A DNA stretch of 64,000 nucleotides from an uncultured Opitutia bacterium (GTDB lineage Bacteria; Verrucomicrobiota; Verrucomicrobiia; Opitutales; UBA953). The position numbers and the translations under genes were made by a program. The notes under the pieces were generated by a model, which saw nothing but the letters and a program-made list of their open reading frames with translations, had not been told where the DNA came from and made no database searches. This document shows positions 29,433-37,769 of the stretch, piece after piece. The stretch lies in assembly GCA_945957395.1 (NCBI GenBank), contig CAMFKE010000002.1, positions 248,001 through 312,000 of the forward strand. Reading direction: 5' to 3'. Position 1 is the first letter of the stretch. Each line of letters starts with the position of its first letter.

Positions 29433-31001
29433 TCATGAGGCGGGCGGCTTAGGCGACCCGATATCCGCGCGAAACGCAGGTTCGGCGTGACCGGGCGGGT
29501 GGTAAGCCGCCGGTACGGTGCTGGCACTGCCGTCTCTCACCGCCTCGTATGCGGGGGAAAGGATTTCGAAGCCCGCGGCGTTGCAGGCGTCCTGAATGTT
29601 TTCATGCAGGGCCGAATAGATGTTCTGCATGGCGTTGGGGTCGTCGGTGGCCACATTCAGTTCGTAGCTCACATGGAAGTCGTTGAGCGCCGTCTGACAG
29701 ACGAACGGGCGCGGCTGGGAAAGCACGCCCGGCGTGGCCAGTCCGGCCTTGATCAGAGTCTCATGCACCATGCGCCAGGGCAGCTCGTAGCCCAGGGTCA
29801 CCGTGGTATTCAGAATCAAATGACGCTCCCGGGTCACGGAGCTGTAGTTGATCATATGGCTGCTCATCACGAGGCTGTTCGGGATGGTCACATCCACATT
29901 CTTCGGGGTGCGAACCCGGGTGACCAGAAGCCCTTTCTCGATGACATCCCCTTGGGTGTCGGCGATGCGCACCCGGTCTCCGACACGGAATCCGCGCGTA
30001 TAGGTGAGCACCACGCCGGCCATGATGTTGCCGATGAAGGAGGTGGACCCCAGGGAAATGAGCAGACCGAAAAACACCGACATCCCCTGCAATGCCGGGG
30101 AGCTCGACCAGGGCAGGAACGGAAACGCCACGACCAACGCCAGCGAGAGTACAAGCACTCGCACCAGCTTGTAGGTGGGCACCGACCAGTCGGCGTAGAA
30201 CCCGGGTATCTCGATGGCGCCGCGTCGCACCTCGCCGGAGACGAAACGCAGCGCCTTGAGCGTCAGCCGGGCGAGCAGGGCGATAATCAGAAGATTGGCC
30301 AGGTTGGGCAGGTAGTCCCAAAAGCCGTCCAGCATCACCCGCAGGGCGCCCCATAGCGCCGCCAAGACCGACCCCACCCAGGACCGCGTAAAGGGAAACA
30401 GGCTGAACACGCCGCCGAGGTAGGCCACAAGAAGGGCCAGGCTCAACAGGAGTCGGCCGCCGCGCACCATGGCGTCGAGGAAGCCCACCATGCGCCGCAC
30501 CGTGGACGGCGTTATCATGCGCAGACGCCCGGGCGACTTCACGACCACTCGCTCGGGCAGCCCCCGCAACAGCCGCTCGAATAGCGATCCGACCAAAGAG
30601 ATGGCGCGGATGAGCGTCCAAGTAAGCAAAAGCACCACCGCGACATCGAACGCCACGATCACCGGGAGGGACTGCGCGAAGGCTTCGATATGCGGCACGG
30701 CTCGGGTGATGAAACCGTCGACAGCGGGGTGCAGCGTGACGACGGAGAACGCCGTGCGGGCCGCCAGCATGATCAACCCGAAACGCAACAGCACGGCGAC
30801 GACCCGCAGGTAGGGCCGGGCGTGAGTGGTGTCCATGCGCGCCATGAGCATGCGCCGCAGGGAGCGCGGGCCGGAGGCGAGCAGCAGGCGGCGGGCGACA
30901 AGGCGTCCGAGCCACCAGCCGGAGAAAATCAGGGCGACGCCCAGTGCGGCTGCTGCGACCCCGAACAAGGCGGATTCGGTCAAGGAGGAAGGCAGATTCA
31001 T
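29433..31001 (-). CDS. Mechanosensitive ion channel, MscS family
   Basis: A 522-residue channel that opens under membrane tension to release osmolytes. Several N-terminal helices (about 10-290) precede the MscS core: the pore-lining helix and beta domain contain SLGSTSFIGNIMAGVVLTYT and FRVGDRVRIADTQGDV, followed by VRTPKNVDVTIPNSLVMSSHMINYS, then the C-terminal alpha/beta vestibule. It is longer than E. coli MscS (286 residues) and belongs to the group with extra N-terminal helices. A TTG six codons upstream is the only longer start; ATG at 31001 is preferred. It is divergent from the Na+/H+ antiporter at 31260. Confidence 0.92.
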   Translation of the reverse strand: MNLPSSLTESALFGVAAAALGVALIFSGWWLGRLVARRLLLASGPRSLRRMLMARMDTTHARPYLRVVAVLLRFGLIMLAARTAFSVVTLHPAVDGFITRAVPHIEAFAQSLPVIVAFDVAVVLLLTWTLIRAISLVGSLFERLLRGLPERVVVKSPGRLRMITPSTVRRMVGFLDAMVRGGRLLLSLALLVAYLGGVFSLFPFTRSWVGSVLAALWGALRVMLDGFWDYLPNLANLLIIALLARLTLKALRFVSGEVRRGAIEIPGFYADWSVPTYKLVRVLVLSLALVVAFPFLPWSSSPALQGMSVFFGLLISLGSTSFIGNIMAGVVLTYTRGFRVGDRVRIADTQGDVIEKGLLVTRVRTPKNVDVTIPNSLVMSSHMINYSSVTRERHLILNTTVTLGYELPWRMVHETLIKAGLATPGVLSQPRPFVCQTALNDFHVSYELNVATDDPNAMQNIYSALHENIQDACNAAGFEILSPAYEAVRDGSASTVPAAYHPPGHAEPAFRADIGSPKPPAS

Positions 31002-31259
31002 GGGTATGATATCAGGCAAGGAATGCGCGAAGTCGCCGTCCGCACAGCCGCCGAATGCTCAACGGCAAGAGTTAGCAAAAGCATCAGACTCCGTGGGCGC
31101 ACCGCATGCGACCGAAAGAGTCCGCTGCGGAGGGGACGCCGGGGTGGATATCCGATGGGCCTTGCGCGACGGCCCGCCGGGAGTTGGCTTGTGCATAGCC
31201 GGCCGACAGGCGCTCGCGCCCCGCCGTGCCGGCTTCAATACCAGCCCGCTTCCCGAATC

Positions 31260-32732
31260 ATGGCCGCCCCCTTGTCCACCGCCTTCCCTCCTGACGCCGC
31301 CGCACTGCCGGTGCGCGACACGGTCCTCGAAACCCTTCTGGCCCGCGCCCAGGAGCACCCCGTGCTGCCCGCCGCCACCGCGCTGTTCCTGCTGGCCATC
31401 CTGCACACCTTCGCCGCCCCCAAGTTCCTGCACCTGGCGCACACGCTGGAACACAAGGCAGACGAGCAGGGCAAGCCGCCCGGCTTCGTCGCCGGCGCCT
31501 GCCACTTCCTCGGCGAGATCGAGGCGATCTTCGGCATCTGGGCGCTCGCGCTGTTCGGCATGCTCGCCTCGTGGCCCGGCATCGGATGGCGCGCCGCCTC
31601 CGAATATGTGGACGGGCGCAACTACGCCGAGGCGGTGTTCGTCGTGGTCATCATGGCCATGGCCGCCACCCGGCCGGTCGTCGCCTGGGCCGGCGCCGCA
31701 CTGGGCAAGGTCGCCGCGCTGGGCAAACGCACGCCGCTGGCCTGGTGGATGACGCTGCTGACCCTCGCGCCGCTGCTGGGCTCGTTCATCACCGAGCCGG
31801 CCGCCATGACGCTCGCGGCCATGCTGCTGCTTCGCCACTTCTACTCGCACCTGCCCTCCGACCGGCTCGCCTACGCCACGCTCGCGCTACTGTTTGTGAA
31901 CATCTCGGTGGGCGGCACCCTGACCAACTTCGCCGCCCCCCCGGTGCTCATGGTGGCTTCCCCCGCCGCATGGAACTGGACCACCACCGACATGGTCACG
32001 CACTTCGGATGGAAGGCGGCCGTGGGCATACTCGCGGCCAATGTCTCCATCGCCTTCCTTTTCCGCCGTGAGTTCAGGGCGATGGCGGCCCGCGCGGCCG
32101 AGACCAACGCCATCGCCGGCGACCACGACGACAACCGACTGCCCCCCTTCGGGCTGTTCCTCATCCATGCCGGATTCATGGCCTGGACGGTGATCATGCT
32201 CCTCAACCACCACACCGCGCTGATGGTGGCCGGCCTGCTCTTCTTCCTGGCCTTCGTGACCGCCACGCGCGAACACCAGCGCCCGGTTTCCCTCAAGCCC
32301 GCCCTGCTCGTCGGCTTTTTCCTCGCCGGCCTCGTGATTCACGGCGGCCTTCAGGCCTGGTGGATCGGCCCCGTGCTGGGCTCGCTCGGCAAGTGGCCGC
32401 TGTTCTTCGGCTCCGCCGGACTTACGGCGTTCAACGACAACGCCGCCATCACCTACCTGGCCTCGCAGGTGCCGGCGTTCTCGGGCTTCGACCCAGCGAC
32501 CGGCACCAAACTCACCGGAGACGCGCTCAAGGCGGTGGACGCCCTGCAGCACGCCGTGCTCGCCGGCGCGGTGACCGGAGGCGGCCTCACCGTCATCGCC
32601 AACGCGCCCAACCCCGCGGGCATGGCGGTGCTCAGCGCCTTCTTCCGCAACGGCATTTCCCCGCTGAAACTCTTCCTGTGGGCGCTTCCGGCCACGATCA
32701 CCGTGGGCGCCGCCATCATGCTGCTGCCCTGA
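31260..32732 (+). CDS. Putative Na+/H+ antiporter (Na_H_antiport_3 type)
   Basis: A 490-residue membrane protein with about 11 hydrophobic helices. The sequence GTLTNFAAPPVLMVASPAAWNW and FGSAGLTAFNDNAAITYLASQ, plus TGGGLTVIANAPNPAGMAVL near the end, match a family of putative Na+/H+ antiporters of the ion-transporter superfamily (Pfam PF07399, from memory). The two re-entrant-type segments with NF and NDN are probably the ion site. The ATG at 31260 was chosen over longer in-frame starts because those 190 extra codons are antisense to mscS and lack similarity. Substrate and direction are inferred from the family only. Confidence 0.82.
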   Translation: MAAPLSTAFPPDAAALPVRDTVLETLLARAQEHPVLPAATALFLLAILHTFAAPKFLHLAHTLEHKADEQGKPPGFVAGACHFLGEIEAIFGIWALALFGMLASWPGIGWRAASEYVDGRNYAEAVFVVVIMAMAATRPVVAWAGAALGKVAALGKRTPLAWWMTLLTLAPLLGSFITEPAAMTLAAMLLLRHFYSHLPSDRLAYATLALLFVNISVGGTLTNFAAPPVLMVASPAAWNWTTTDMVTHFGWKAAVGILAANVSIAFLFRREFRAMAARAAETNAIAGDHDDNRLPPFGLFLIHAGFMAWTVIMLLNHHTALMVAGLLFFLAFVTATREHQRPVSLKPALLVGFFLAGLVIHGGLQAWWIGPVLGSLGKWPLFFGSAGLTAFNDNAAITYLASQVPAFSGFDPATGTKLTGDALKAVDALQHAVLAGAVTGGGLTVIANAPNPAGMAVLSAFFRNGISPLKLFLWALPATITVGAAIMLLP

Positions 32733-32893
32733 CGCCGTTGCGCGTAGCCGGCACGCACATCGGGGGGGGGCAAAAAGGCCTCAGGCGGACGAAAAAAGCA
32801 CCTCAAAACAACGCCGCGGGCGGAGCCGTCGGTAAAAAGGAGGAACCATCCCGTCCCCGTCCGGTACATCCCACGACATCCCCCTAGCCGGAC

Positions 32894-34015
32894 ATGACCA
32901 CACCAGAAAAGCACGCCACGACAACCGCCACGGGGACGGGAAAGACCCACCTGCCGATTCTCGACGGCTTGCGCGGCGTCGCCGCGCTGATCGTCGTGGC
33001 CTACCACATCTTCGATTCCGACCCGGTCAACAGCGTCAACCACGGCTACCTCGCGGTGGACTTCTTCTTCATGCTGTCCGGCTTTGTGATGGGCTACGCG
33101 TATGACGACCGGTGGAACAGGATGTCCCTCGGCTCGTTCCTGAAACGACGCCTCGTTCGGCTGCACCCCATGGTGATCGTGGGTTCGGTCATCGGCGCGC
33201 TCCTGTTCCACTTCGGGGCATCCGAGCTATTCGGGAACATCGCCGGCACTTCGATGGGAATGCTCCTGCTTTCCCTGCTCCTCGGAGCCCTGCTGATACC
33301 CTCGCCGAAATCGCTGGAGGTGCGCGGATGGGGCGAAAGTTACCCGCTGAACGGCCCCGCTTGGTCGTTGCTTTTCGAATACATCGCGAATGTCGCCTAC
33401 GCGCTGTGGCTGCGCAAAGCCGGACTTCGCACACTGGCCCTCATCGCTGCGGCGAGCGCCGCGATCCTCGTGCCGATGACCGTCCTCGGGGAAACCGGGA
33501 CAGTTTCCTTCGGATGGCTGCCCACCGGTGAACACTTCGCCAAGGGCCTGGTTCGCGTGATATTCCCGTTCTCGGCAGGACTTCTCCTGTTCCGACTCGG
33601 CAGGACGATCACGATGCGCAACGCGCTGCTCGTCACCTCCGCCGCCCTGCTCATAGCGCTGCCGATGCCGCGCGTCGGCCCCGCCGACATGCCCTGGATG
33701 AACGGCCTCTACGAGAGCCTCGTCATCGTGCTCCTTTTCCCGATCCTTGTGCTCATCGGTGCGGGCAGCCGCCCCGCATCCCGCTTCGCCGAAAAAGCCT
33801 GCGATTTCCTTGGCCGACTCTCCTACCCGCTCTACCTCGTCCACTACCCCATCCACTACGTCTTCTTCGCCTGGCTCAGCGACCGGCACGCCTCCGCCGC
33901 GTCCAGCCTGCCGGCGGCCGCGCTGGTCTATGCGGCGTCGCTGGCGCTCGCCTGGATCGTGATGCGGTTCATCGACGAGCCGTTGCGCAAACGCCTCGCC
34001 ACGCTCACGCGCTAA
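32894..34015 (+). CDS. Membrane acyltransferase, acyltransferase_3 (OafA/YrhL) family
   Basis: A 373-residue protein with about 10 hydrophobic helices. The start ILDGLRGVAALIVVAYHIF carries the Arg and His diagnostic of acyltransferase_3 proteins, and YLAVDFFFMLSGFVMGYAYDDRW gives the second motif. The end LSYPLYLVHYPIHYVFF holds a further conserved block. Members O-acetylate or acylate surface polysaccharides, peptidoglycan or antibiotics; no glycan cluster adjoins here to suggest the acceptor. A hydrophilic 20-residue front (Thr/Lys-rich) precedes the first helix. It is convergent with the GntR-type regulator. Confidence 0.88.
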   Translation: MTTPEKHATTTATGTGKTHLPILDGLRGVAALIVVAYHIFDSDPVNSVNHGYLAVDFFFMLSGFVMGYAYDDRWNRMSLGSFLKRRLVRLHPMVIVGSVIGALLFHFGASELFGNIAGTSMGMLLLSLLLGALLIPSPKSLEVRGWGESYPLNGPAWSLLFEYIANVAYALWLRKAGLRTLALIAAASAAILVPMTVLGETGTVSFGWLPTGEHFAKGLVRVIFPFSAGLLLFRLGRTITMRNALLVTSAALLIALPMPRVGPADMPWMNGLYESLVIVLLFPILVLIGAGSRPASRFAEKACDFLGRLSYPLYLVHYPIHYVFFAWLSDRHASAASSLPAAALVYAASLALAWIVMRFIDEPLRKRLATLTR

Positions 34016-34059
34016 GCTCGGGGAAGCGCACCGGCCGCTCGAAAGCGGCACTCGTCGCC

Positions 34060-34096
34060 AAAAGCAAAGCCGGCCGACGGGGGAGCGTCGGCCGGC
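34060..34096 (-). terminator. Terminator of the GntR/LacI-type regulator
   Basis: Perfect 11-bp stem GCCGGCCGACG (34069-34079) and CGTCGGCCGGC (34086-34096); on the minus strand it is followed by TTTGCTTTT (34060-34068). Placed just after the minus-strand regulator. Confidence 0.75.
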
Positions 34097-34135
34097 GGAA
34101 ATGATGCGGCGAAAGGGATTCCTTTGCCAATGCCC

Positions 34136-35224
34136 TCAGCGAGGGGCGCCCATCGTGCCGGCCGCGACGAAATCGGGAGCCAGCAGACGAACCTCGTCGG
34201 TTCCGCGGCCTTCGGCCACATCGAGAATCAGGCGCGAAAGCCCCTTCACCTGCGCCAGGGCAGAGGCCCGGTAGCGGGTCACACCGGGCACGAGCAGGTC
34301 CAGCATCGGGTCGTCCGCCAGGCACACGAGCGAGAGCGAATCCGGAATGCGGATACCGAAACGCGCGCCCAGGCACGACATCAGAGCCGCCGTGAAGCGC
34401 GGACACACCGTGATCACCGCGCTGAAGCCGCCGGGCAGCAGCAGATCCGGCGCCAGCTTCGTGGCGATCCACTCCGCCCAACCCGATTCGTCCTCGGGGT
34501 GGCGCAACAGCGGAAACGCCGCCCCGTTGGCCTTGGCGAAGCCCTCGGCGGCCTCCATCTGGCCGGGCGAAAGATGCTCGGGCGCCAGGAAAAGGATGCG
34601 TCCGAAAACATGTCCCTTTTCGCGAAGCCGACGCACCGCGTCCTGCGCGGCGGCGGAAAGGTCGACCCCCAGGGCGGGCAGACTCACGCCGGGGGCTCGG
34701 GTTCCGGCCACCACGCAGCGGTGGCCGCCGCGCTCGAACCAGCGCTGCACCACCTCGGGCGCGTCGTGCAACACATGCACATCGGCGCCGGGACCGCGCA
34801 GCATGATCGGCGAATTCGCCCTCGAACGACTCTGACGGAAGAAGCCGCAGGTCTTGAAATCCAGCCTCAGGCCGCGCCGCGAAAGACGCTGCTCCACCTG
34901 GGAATAGGTCATCATCGCGCCGTGCGGCAGACGATGAAACGCGTGAGGCGACAAGAACGCCACGCGATGGTGGCGCAACGGCGCCGTTTCTCCCACCTCG
35001 GGCTCGGGGGCGGCGCAGGCGGTGCGCCCCTCCTCCGATTTGATCACCCCGGCGTCACGCAGTCGGGCCAGGGCGCTTCTCAAGGTCGGGCGGCTCACCC
35101 CGAACTCCGCTGCCAAGGCGCGCTCCGAGGGCAAAATCCCGGGATACATGCCGCGCTGGATGGCGTCTCTCAGGTGGCCGGCGACAGCGTCGGGAAGCGA
35201 AGTTCTGCGAAAAGGGGTACGCAT
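34136..35224 (-). CDS. GntR-type DNA-binding domain fused to LacI-type sensor (AraR-like regulator)
   Basis: A 362-residue transcription factor. Residues 8-75 form the GntR winged helix (LRDAIQRGMYPGILPSERALAAEFGVSRPTLRSALARLRDAG). The rest (about 85-350) has the order of a LacI/periplasmic-binding-protein fold: VAFLSPHAFH, HRCVVAGTR, a central AAQDAVRRLREKGH, FSAVITVCPRFTAALM and IPDSLSLVCLADDP. This architecture is that of arabinose regulator AraR and similar sugar repressors. The effector and target genes cannot be told; it is divergent from a second sugar-type regulator across an AT-rich spacer, so it may regulate that gene and itself. Confidence 0.86.
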   Translation of the reverse strand: MRTPFRRTSLPDAVAGHLRDAIQRGMYPGILPSERALAAEFGVSRPTLRSALARLRDAGVIKSEEGRTACAAPEPEVGETAPLRHHRVAFLSPHAFHRLPHGAMMTYSQVEQRLSRRGLRLDFKTCGFFRQSRSRANSPIMLRGPGADVHVLHDAPEVVQRWFERGGHRCVVAGTRAPGVSLPALGVDLSAAAQDAVRRLREKGHVFGRILFLAPEHLSPGQMEAAEGFAKANGAAFPLLRHPEDESGWAEWIATKLAPDLLLPGGFSAVITVCPRFTAALMSCLGARFGIRIPDSLSLVCLADDPMLDLLVPGVTRYRASALAQVKGLSRLILDVAEGRGTDEVRLLAPDFVAAGTMGAPR

Positions 35225-35256
35225 GGGGTATTTCGGTCTTCAGGGTTTTTAAAATT

Positions 35257-35267
35257 AACGGACCGTT
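35257..35267. promoter_or_regulatory. Candidate operator palindrome near the GntR-type gene
   Basis: AACGGACCGTT is a perfect 11-base palindrome around a central A, 32 bases before the GntR-type start codon, overlapping a TTGACA-like hexamer at 35266. Regulator binding is inference. Confidence 0.4.
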
Positions 35268-35311
35268 GACAAATGAACCCCCAAAAAATCTCTCTTCAAG
35301 GTCTCAAGATA

Positions 35312-35322
35312 ACCAAATTGGT
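35312..35322. promoter_or_regulatory. Candidate operator palindrome in the AT-rich spacer
   Basis: ACCAAATTGGT is a perfect 11-base palindrome in the middle of the 198-base spacer (35225-35422) separating two divergent regulators. The spacer is strikingly AT-rich compared with its surroundings and probably holds both promoters; no clear -35/-10 pair was fixed. Confidence 0.4.
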
Positions 35323-35422
35323 AATCAATAATTCCCATAAAGAACACAAATTGTCTCGATTTTGCCACTGAAGGGGAGAAAAGACCGCCCCTCCCCCTGA
35401 AAGAATTTCAGCCAACCTCACC

Positions 35423-36673
35423 ATGCCCCAGCGCACCTTCGCCGTGATCGCCGCGCAACCGCGCCCCGAAGTCCTTCGCGGGCTGGCAGAAGGGGCGGCC
35501 GCAATGGGAGGCGAACTCGACCTTGATGCGCTTGCCCCCGGTCAACGCCCTGAATACGAGCGCGGCGGAGCCCCGGCGGGCGTGTTCCTGTGCGGATTCG
35601 ACCTCGATGCGGAACTCCGCCTTGGCCGGCCGAAATGCCCCGTAGTGAGCATTTCGCCTGAGTTTTGCGACGACTCGCCCGCGCCCCTTGCCCCCGGCGC
35701 GCATGTCGGGTGCGACCGGCGCGCAGCCGGAGCCGCGGCGGCGGCACACCTGCTCTCACTGGGCAACCCCTCCTTCGCCTTCTGCCACTCCGGTACGGGA
35801 CGCGCGTCCGACACCCTGTGGGACGCCTTTGCGCCGCCGATCCTTGCGACCGGAGGGCGCGCCGAACGCGTCATCATTGAAACGACCTCCGCCACCACCG
35901 GAGAACGACTCCCTCGCGAACGCCGACTGGCTCGCCTCGCCGAAACGCTGGATACACTGCGCAAGCCGCTCGCCGTCCTGACGCAAAACATGGCTCTCGC
36001 CCTCGACATCGTCACCGTCGCCGGCCGTCGCGGGTGGGCGGTCCCCGGCGACATCGCCGTGCTCAGTCTCGGCGGCGACGCGAATCAGGAGGCCGTCTCG
36101 CCCGTGCCGATATCCGTCGTAACCGGCGACCTGCGTGCACTCGGCGTCAGGGCGGCCGGGATGATGGAATCCCTCCTGGCCGGAGCCCATGCCCCGGAGA
36201 CGCCGTGCGTCGCCGGCGCCGTGAAGATCATCGCGCGAGAATCCACCTCCACCTATGCGGGCAAAAACCGATTCGCCGGCGAGGCTCTGCGGCTGGCCCG
36301 AAAAGAATTCCGCAGCAGCGAACTCACCGCGGACACCGTCGCCAACAGGCTCGGCATCTCGCGTACAGGCCTGCAAAAGATCATGCTGCGCGAAACCGGC
36401 CGAAGCCTGAGCGAGGAGATTCGCCGTCTGCGCGTGGAGGAATGCTGCCGCCAGCTTTCCTGCGGCTCCCTCAAGCTCGCCTCCATCGCCGCCGAGTGCG
36501 GGCTCACCGACGCCAAAAACCTTTGCCGCGTCTTCCGAAAAGCCAAGGGCATGACACCCGCTCAATGGAGGCGCATCAGCGGCCGCCAAGCCGCCTCGCC
36601 CCGCCCCACCCCCGCCTACGCGCGCCCCTTGTCGGCGCGAATCCCGGGGGACTCCCGTTCAAAGTCCCGTTAA
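35423..36673 (+). CDS. XylR-like regulator: LacI-type sensor with C-terminal AraC helix-turn-helix
   Basis: A 416-residue protein. Residues 1-270 resemble a LacI-type ligand-binding fold (AGVFLCGFDLDAELR, VVSISPEFCDD, CDRRAAGAAAAAHLLSLG, IAVLSLGGDANQEAVSPVPISVV). Residues 285-385 form the AraC domain with two helix-turn-helix units: LTADTVANRLGISRTGLQKIMLRETG and LKLASIAAECGLTDAKNLCRVFRKAKGMTP. This matches XylR-type activators of pentose and other sugar genes, common in Verrucomicrobiota. The target is unknown; no sugar catabolic genes lie next to it in this window. Its divergent partner is the GntR/LacI hybrid. Confidence 0.88.
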   Translation: MPQRTFAVIAAQPRPEVLRGLAEGAAAMGGELDLDALAPGQRPEYERGGAPAGVFLCGFDLDAELRLGRPKCPVVSISPEFCDDSPAPLAPGAHVGCDRRAAGAAAAAHLLSLGNPSFAFCHSGTGRASDTLWDAFAPPILATGGRAERVIIETTSATTGERLPRERRLARLAETLDTLRKPLAVLTQNMALALDIVTVAGRRGWAVPGDIAVLSLGGDANQEAVSPVPISVVTGDLRALGVRAAGMMESLLAGAHAPETPCVAGAVKIIARESTSTYAGKNRFAGEALRLARKEFRSSELTADTVANRLGISRTGLQKIMLRETGRSLSEEIRRLRVEECCRQLSCGSLKLASIAAECGLTDAKNLCRVFRKAKGMTPAQWRRISGRQAASPRPTPAYARPLSARIPGDSRSKSR

Positions 36674-36733
36674 GAGTGCCCGCAGGCCGGGACACGCCTT
36701 GTCGCAAGCCCCCCGCTGCTCTACGCCACGCGC

Positions 36734-37663
36734 ATGGACTGCGAAAGACTCCCCGAGAAAATCCTCATCACCGGCGGCTCCGGCCTGGTCGGCACCGCCC
36801 TCAGGCACCGTCTCGCCGGTTGCGCCGTGCAAATCGTGGAGCTTTCCCATCGCCGTCGCCCCGGCGCCTTTGTCTGGAACCCCGAGTCCGGCGAGCCCCC
36901 TCCCGCGGAGGCCCTCGAAGGCGTGCGCGCGGTGGTCAATCTCGCCGGCGCCCCCATCGCCCGCCGGTGGACCGCCTCGGCGCGCCGCCACATCCACGAC
37001 AGCCGTGTCAACGGCACACGAGCCCTCGCCGACGCCCTTGCCGCGCTGCCCCCGGACGCGCGTCCGTCGGTCTTCGTGAGCATGACGGGCGTCGCCTTCT
37101 ACGGGATCAAACGCGCGGAGGAACGCCTCGACGAAACGGCGCGCCCCGCGCACCCCGGCGAAGGTTTCCTGTGCGACCTCGCGCGCGAATGGGAGGCCGT
37201 CGCGCACCCCGCCGCCCGCGCCGGCATCCGCACCGTCACCCTGCGCACCGGCGTCGTGCTGGCCCGCCGTGGCGGCGCCCTCGCCTCCATGCTGCCCGCC
37301 TACAAGACCGGCCTCGGCGGCCCCTGCGGCGACGGCCGCCAGCGGCTCGCCTGGATCAGCCTGGACGACCTGGTCTCGCTCATCTTTTTCGCGCTGCGCA
37401 CCCCGTCGGTTTCCGGCGCCATCAACGCCGTCGCGCCCAATCCGGTGACGCAGGCCGACTTCGCCCGACAGCTGGGCATGGCGCTCAACAGACCGGCGTC
37501 GCTGCGCATGCCGGCCTTCCTGCTGCGCCTGATTTTCGGCCGCATGGCCGACGAGACGATACTCTCCGACCTCGCGCCCTACCCCGCCAAGGCGCTCGCC
37601 GCCGGCTTCCACTTCAAACACCCGGAACTTCCCGAGGCCCTCGAATCCACGCTGCGTCCCTGA
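36734..37663 (+). CDS. NAD-dependent epimerase/oxidoreductase, SDR39U1 (TIGR01777/YfcH) family
   Basis: A 309-residue extended short-chain dehydrogenase-like protein. The Rossmann motif is ILITGGSGLVGTAL; VVNLAGAPIARRWTASARRHIHDSRVNGTRAL is the diagnostic stretch for the SDR39U1/YfcH family, followed by SMTGVAFYG, FLCDLAREWEAVAHPA, and RTGVVLARRGGALASMLPAYKTGLGGPCGDGRQRLAWI. The C-terminal DUF1731-like tail is complete (LAPYPAKALAAGFHFKHPEL). In active SDRs a YxxxK pair is used; this family often lacks it and its reaction is not known. It begins 60 bases after the XylR-like gene on the same strand. Confidence 0.92.
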   Translation: MDCERLPEKILITGGSGLVGTALRHRLAGCAVQIVELSHRRRPGAFVWNPESGEPPPAEALEGVRAVVNLAGAPIARRWTASARRHIHDSRVNGTRALADALAALPPDARPSVFVSMTGVAFYGIKRAEERLDETARPAHPGEGFLCDLAREWEAVAHPAARAGIRTVTLRTGVVLARRGGALASMLPAYKTGLGGPCGDGRQRLAWISLDDLVSLIFFALRTPSVSGAINAVAPNPVTQADFARQLGMALNRPASLRMPAFLLRLIFGRMADETILSDLAPYPAKALAAGFHFKHPELPEALESTLRP

Positions 37664-37769
37664 CCGGCGCCACGCCCGCCCCCTCCCCCTCGGGCGACGC
37701 GATTCGTCACACACCCGGCACCGACACGCCATCACAAGGCGACTTTCCCTCGGCAGCCTACCGCCCCCC

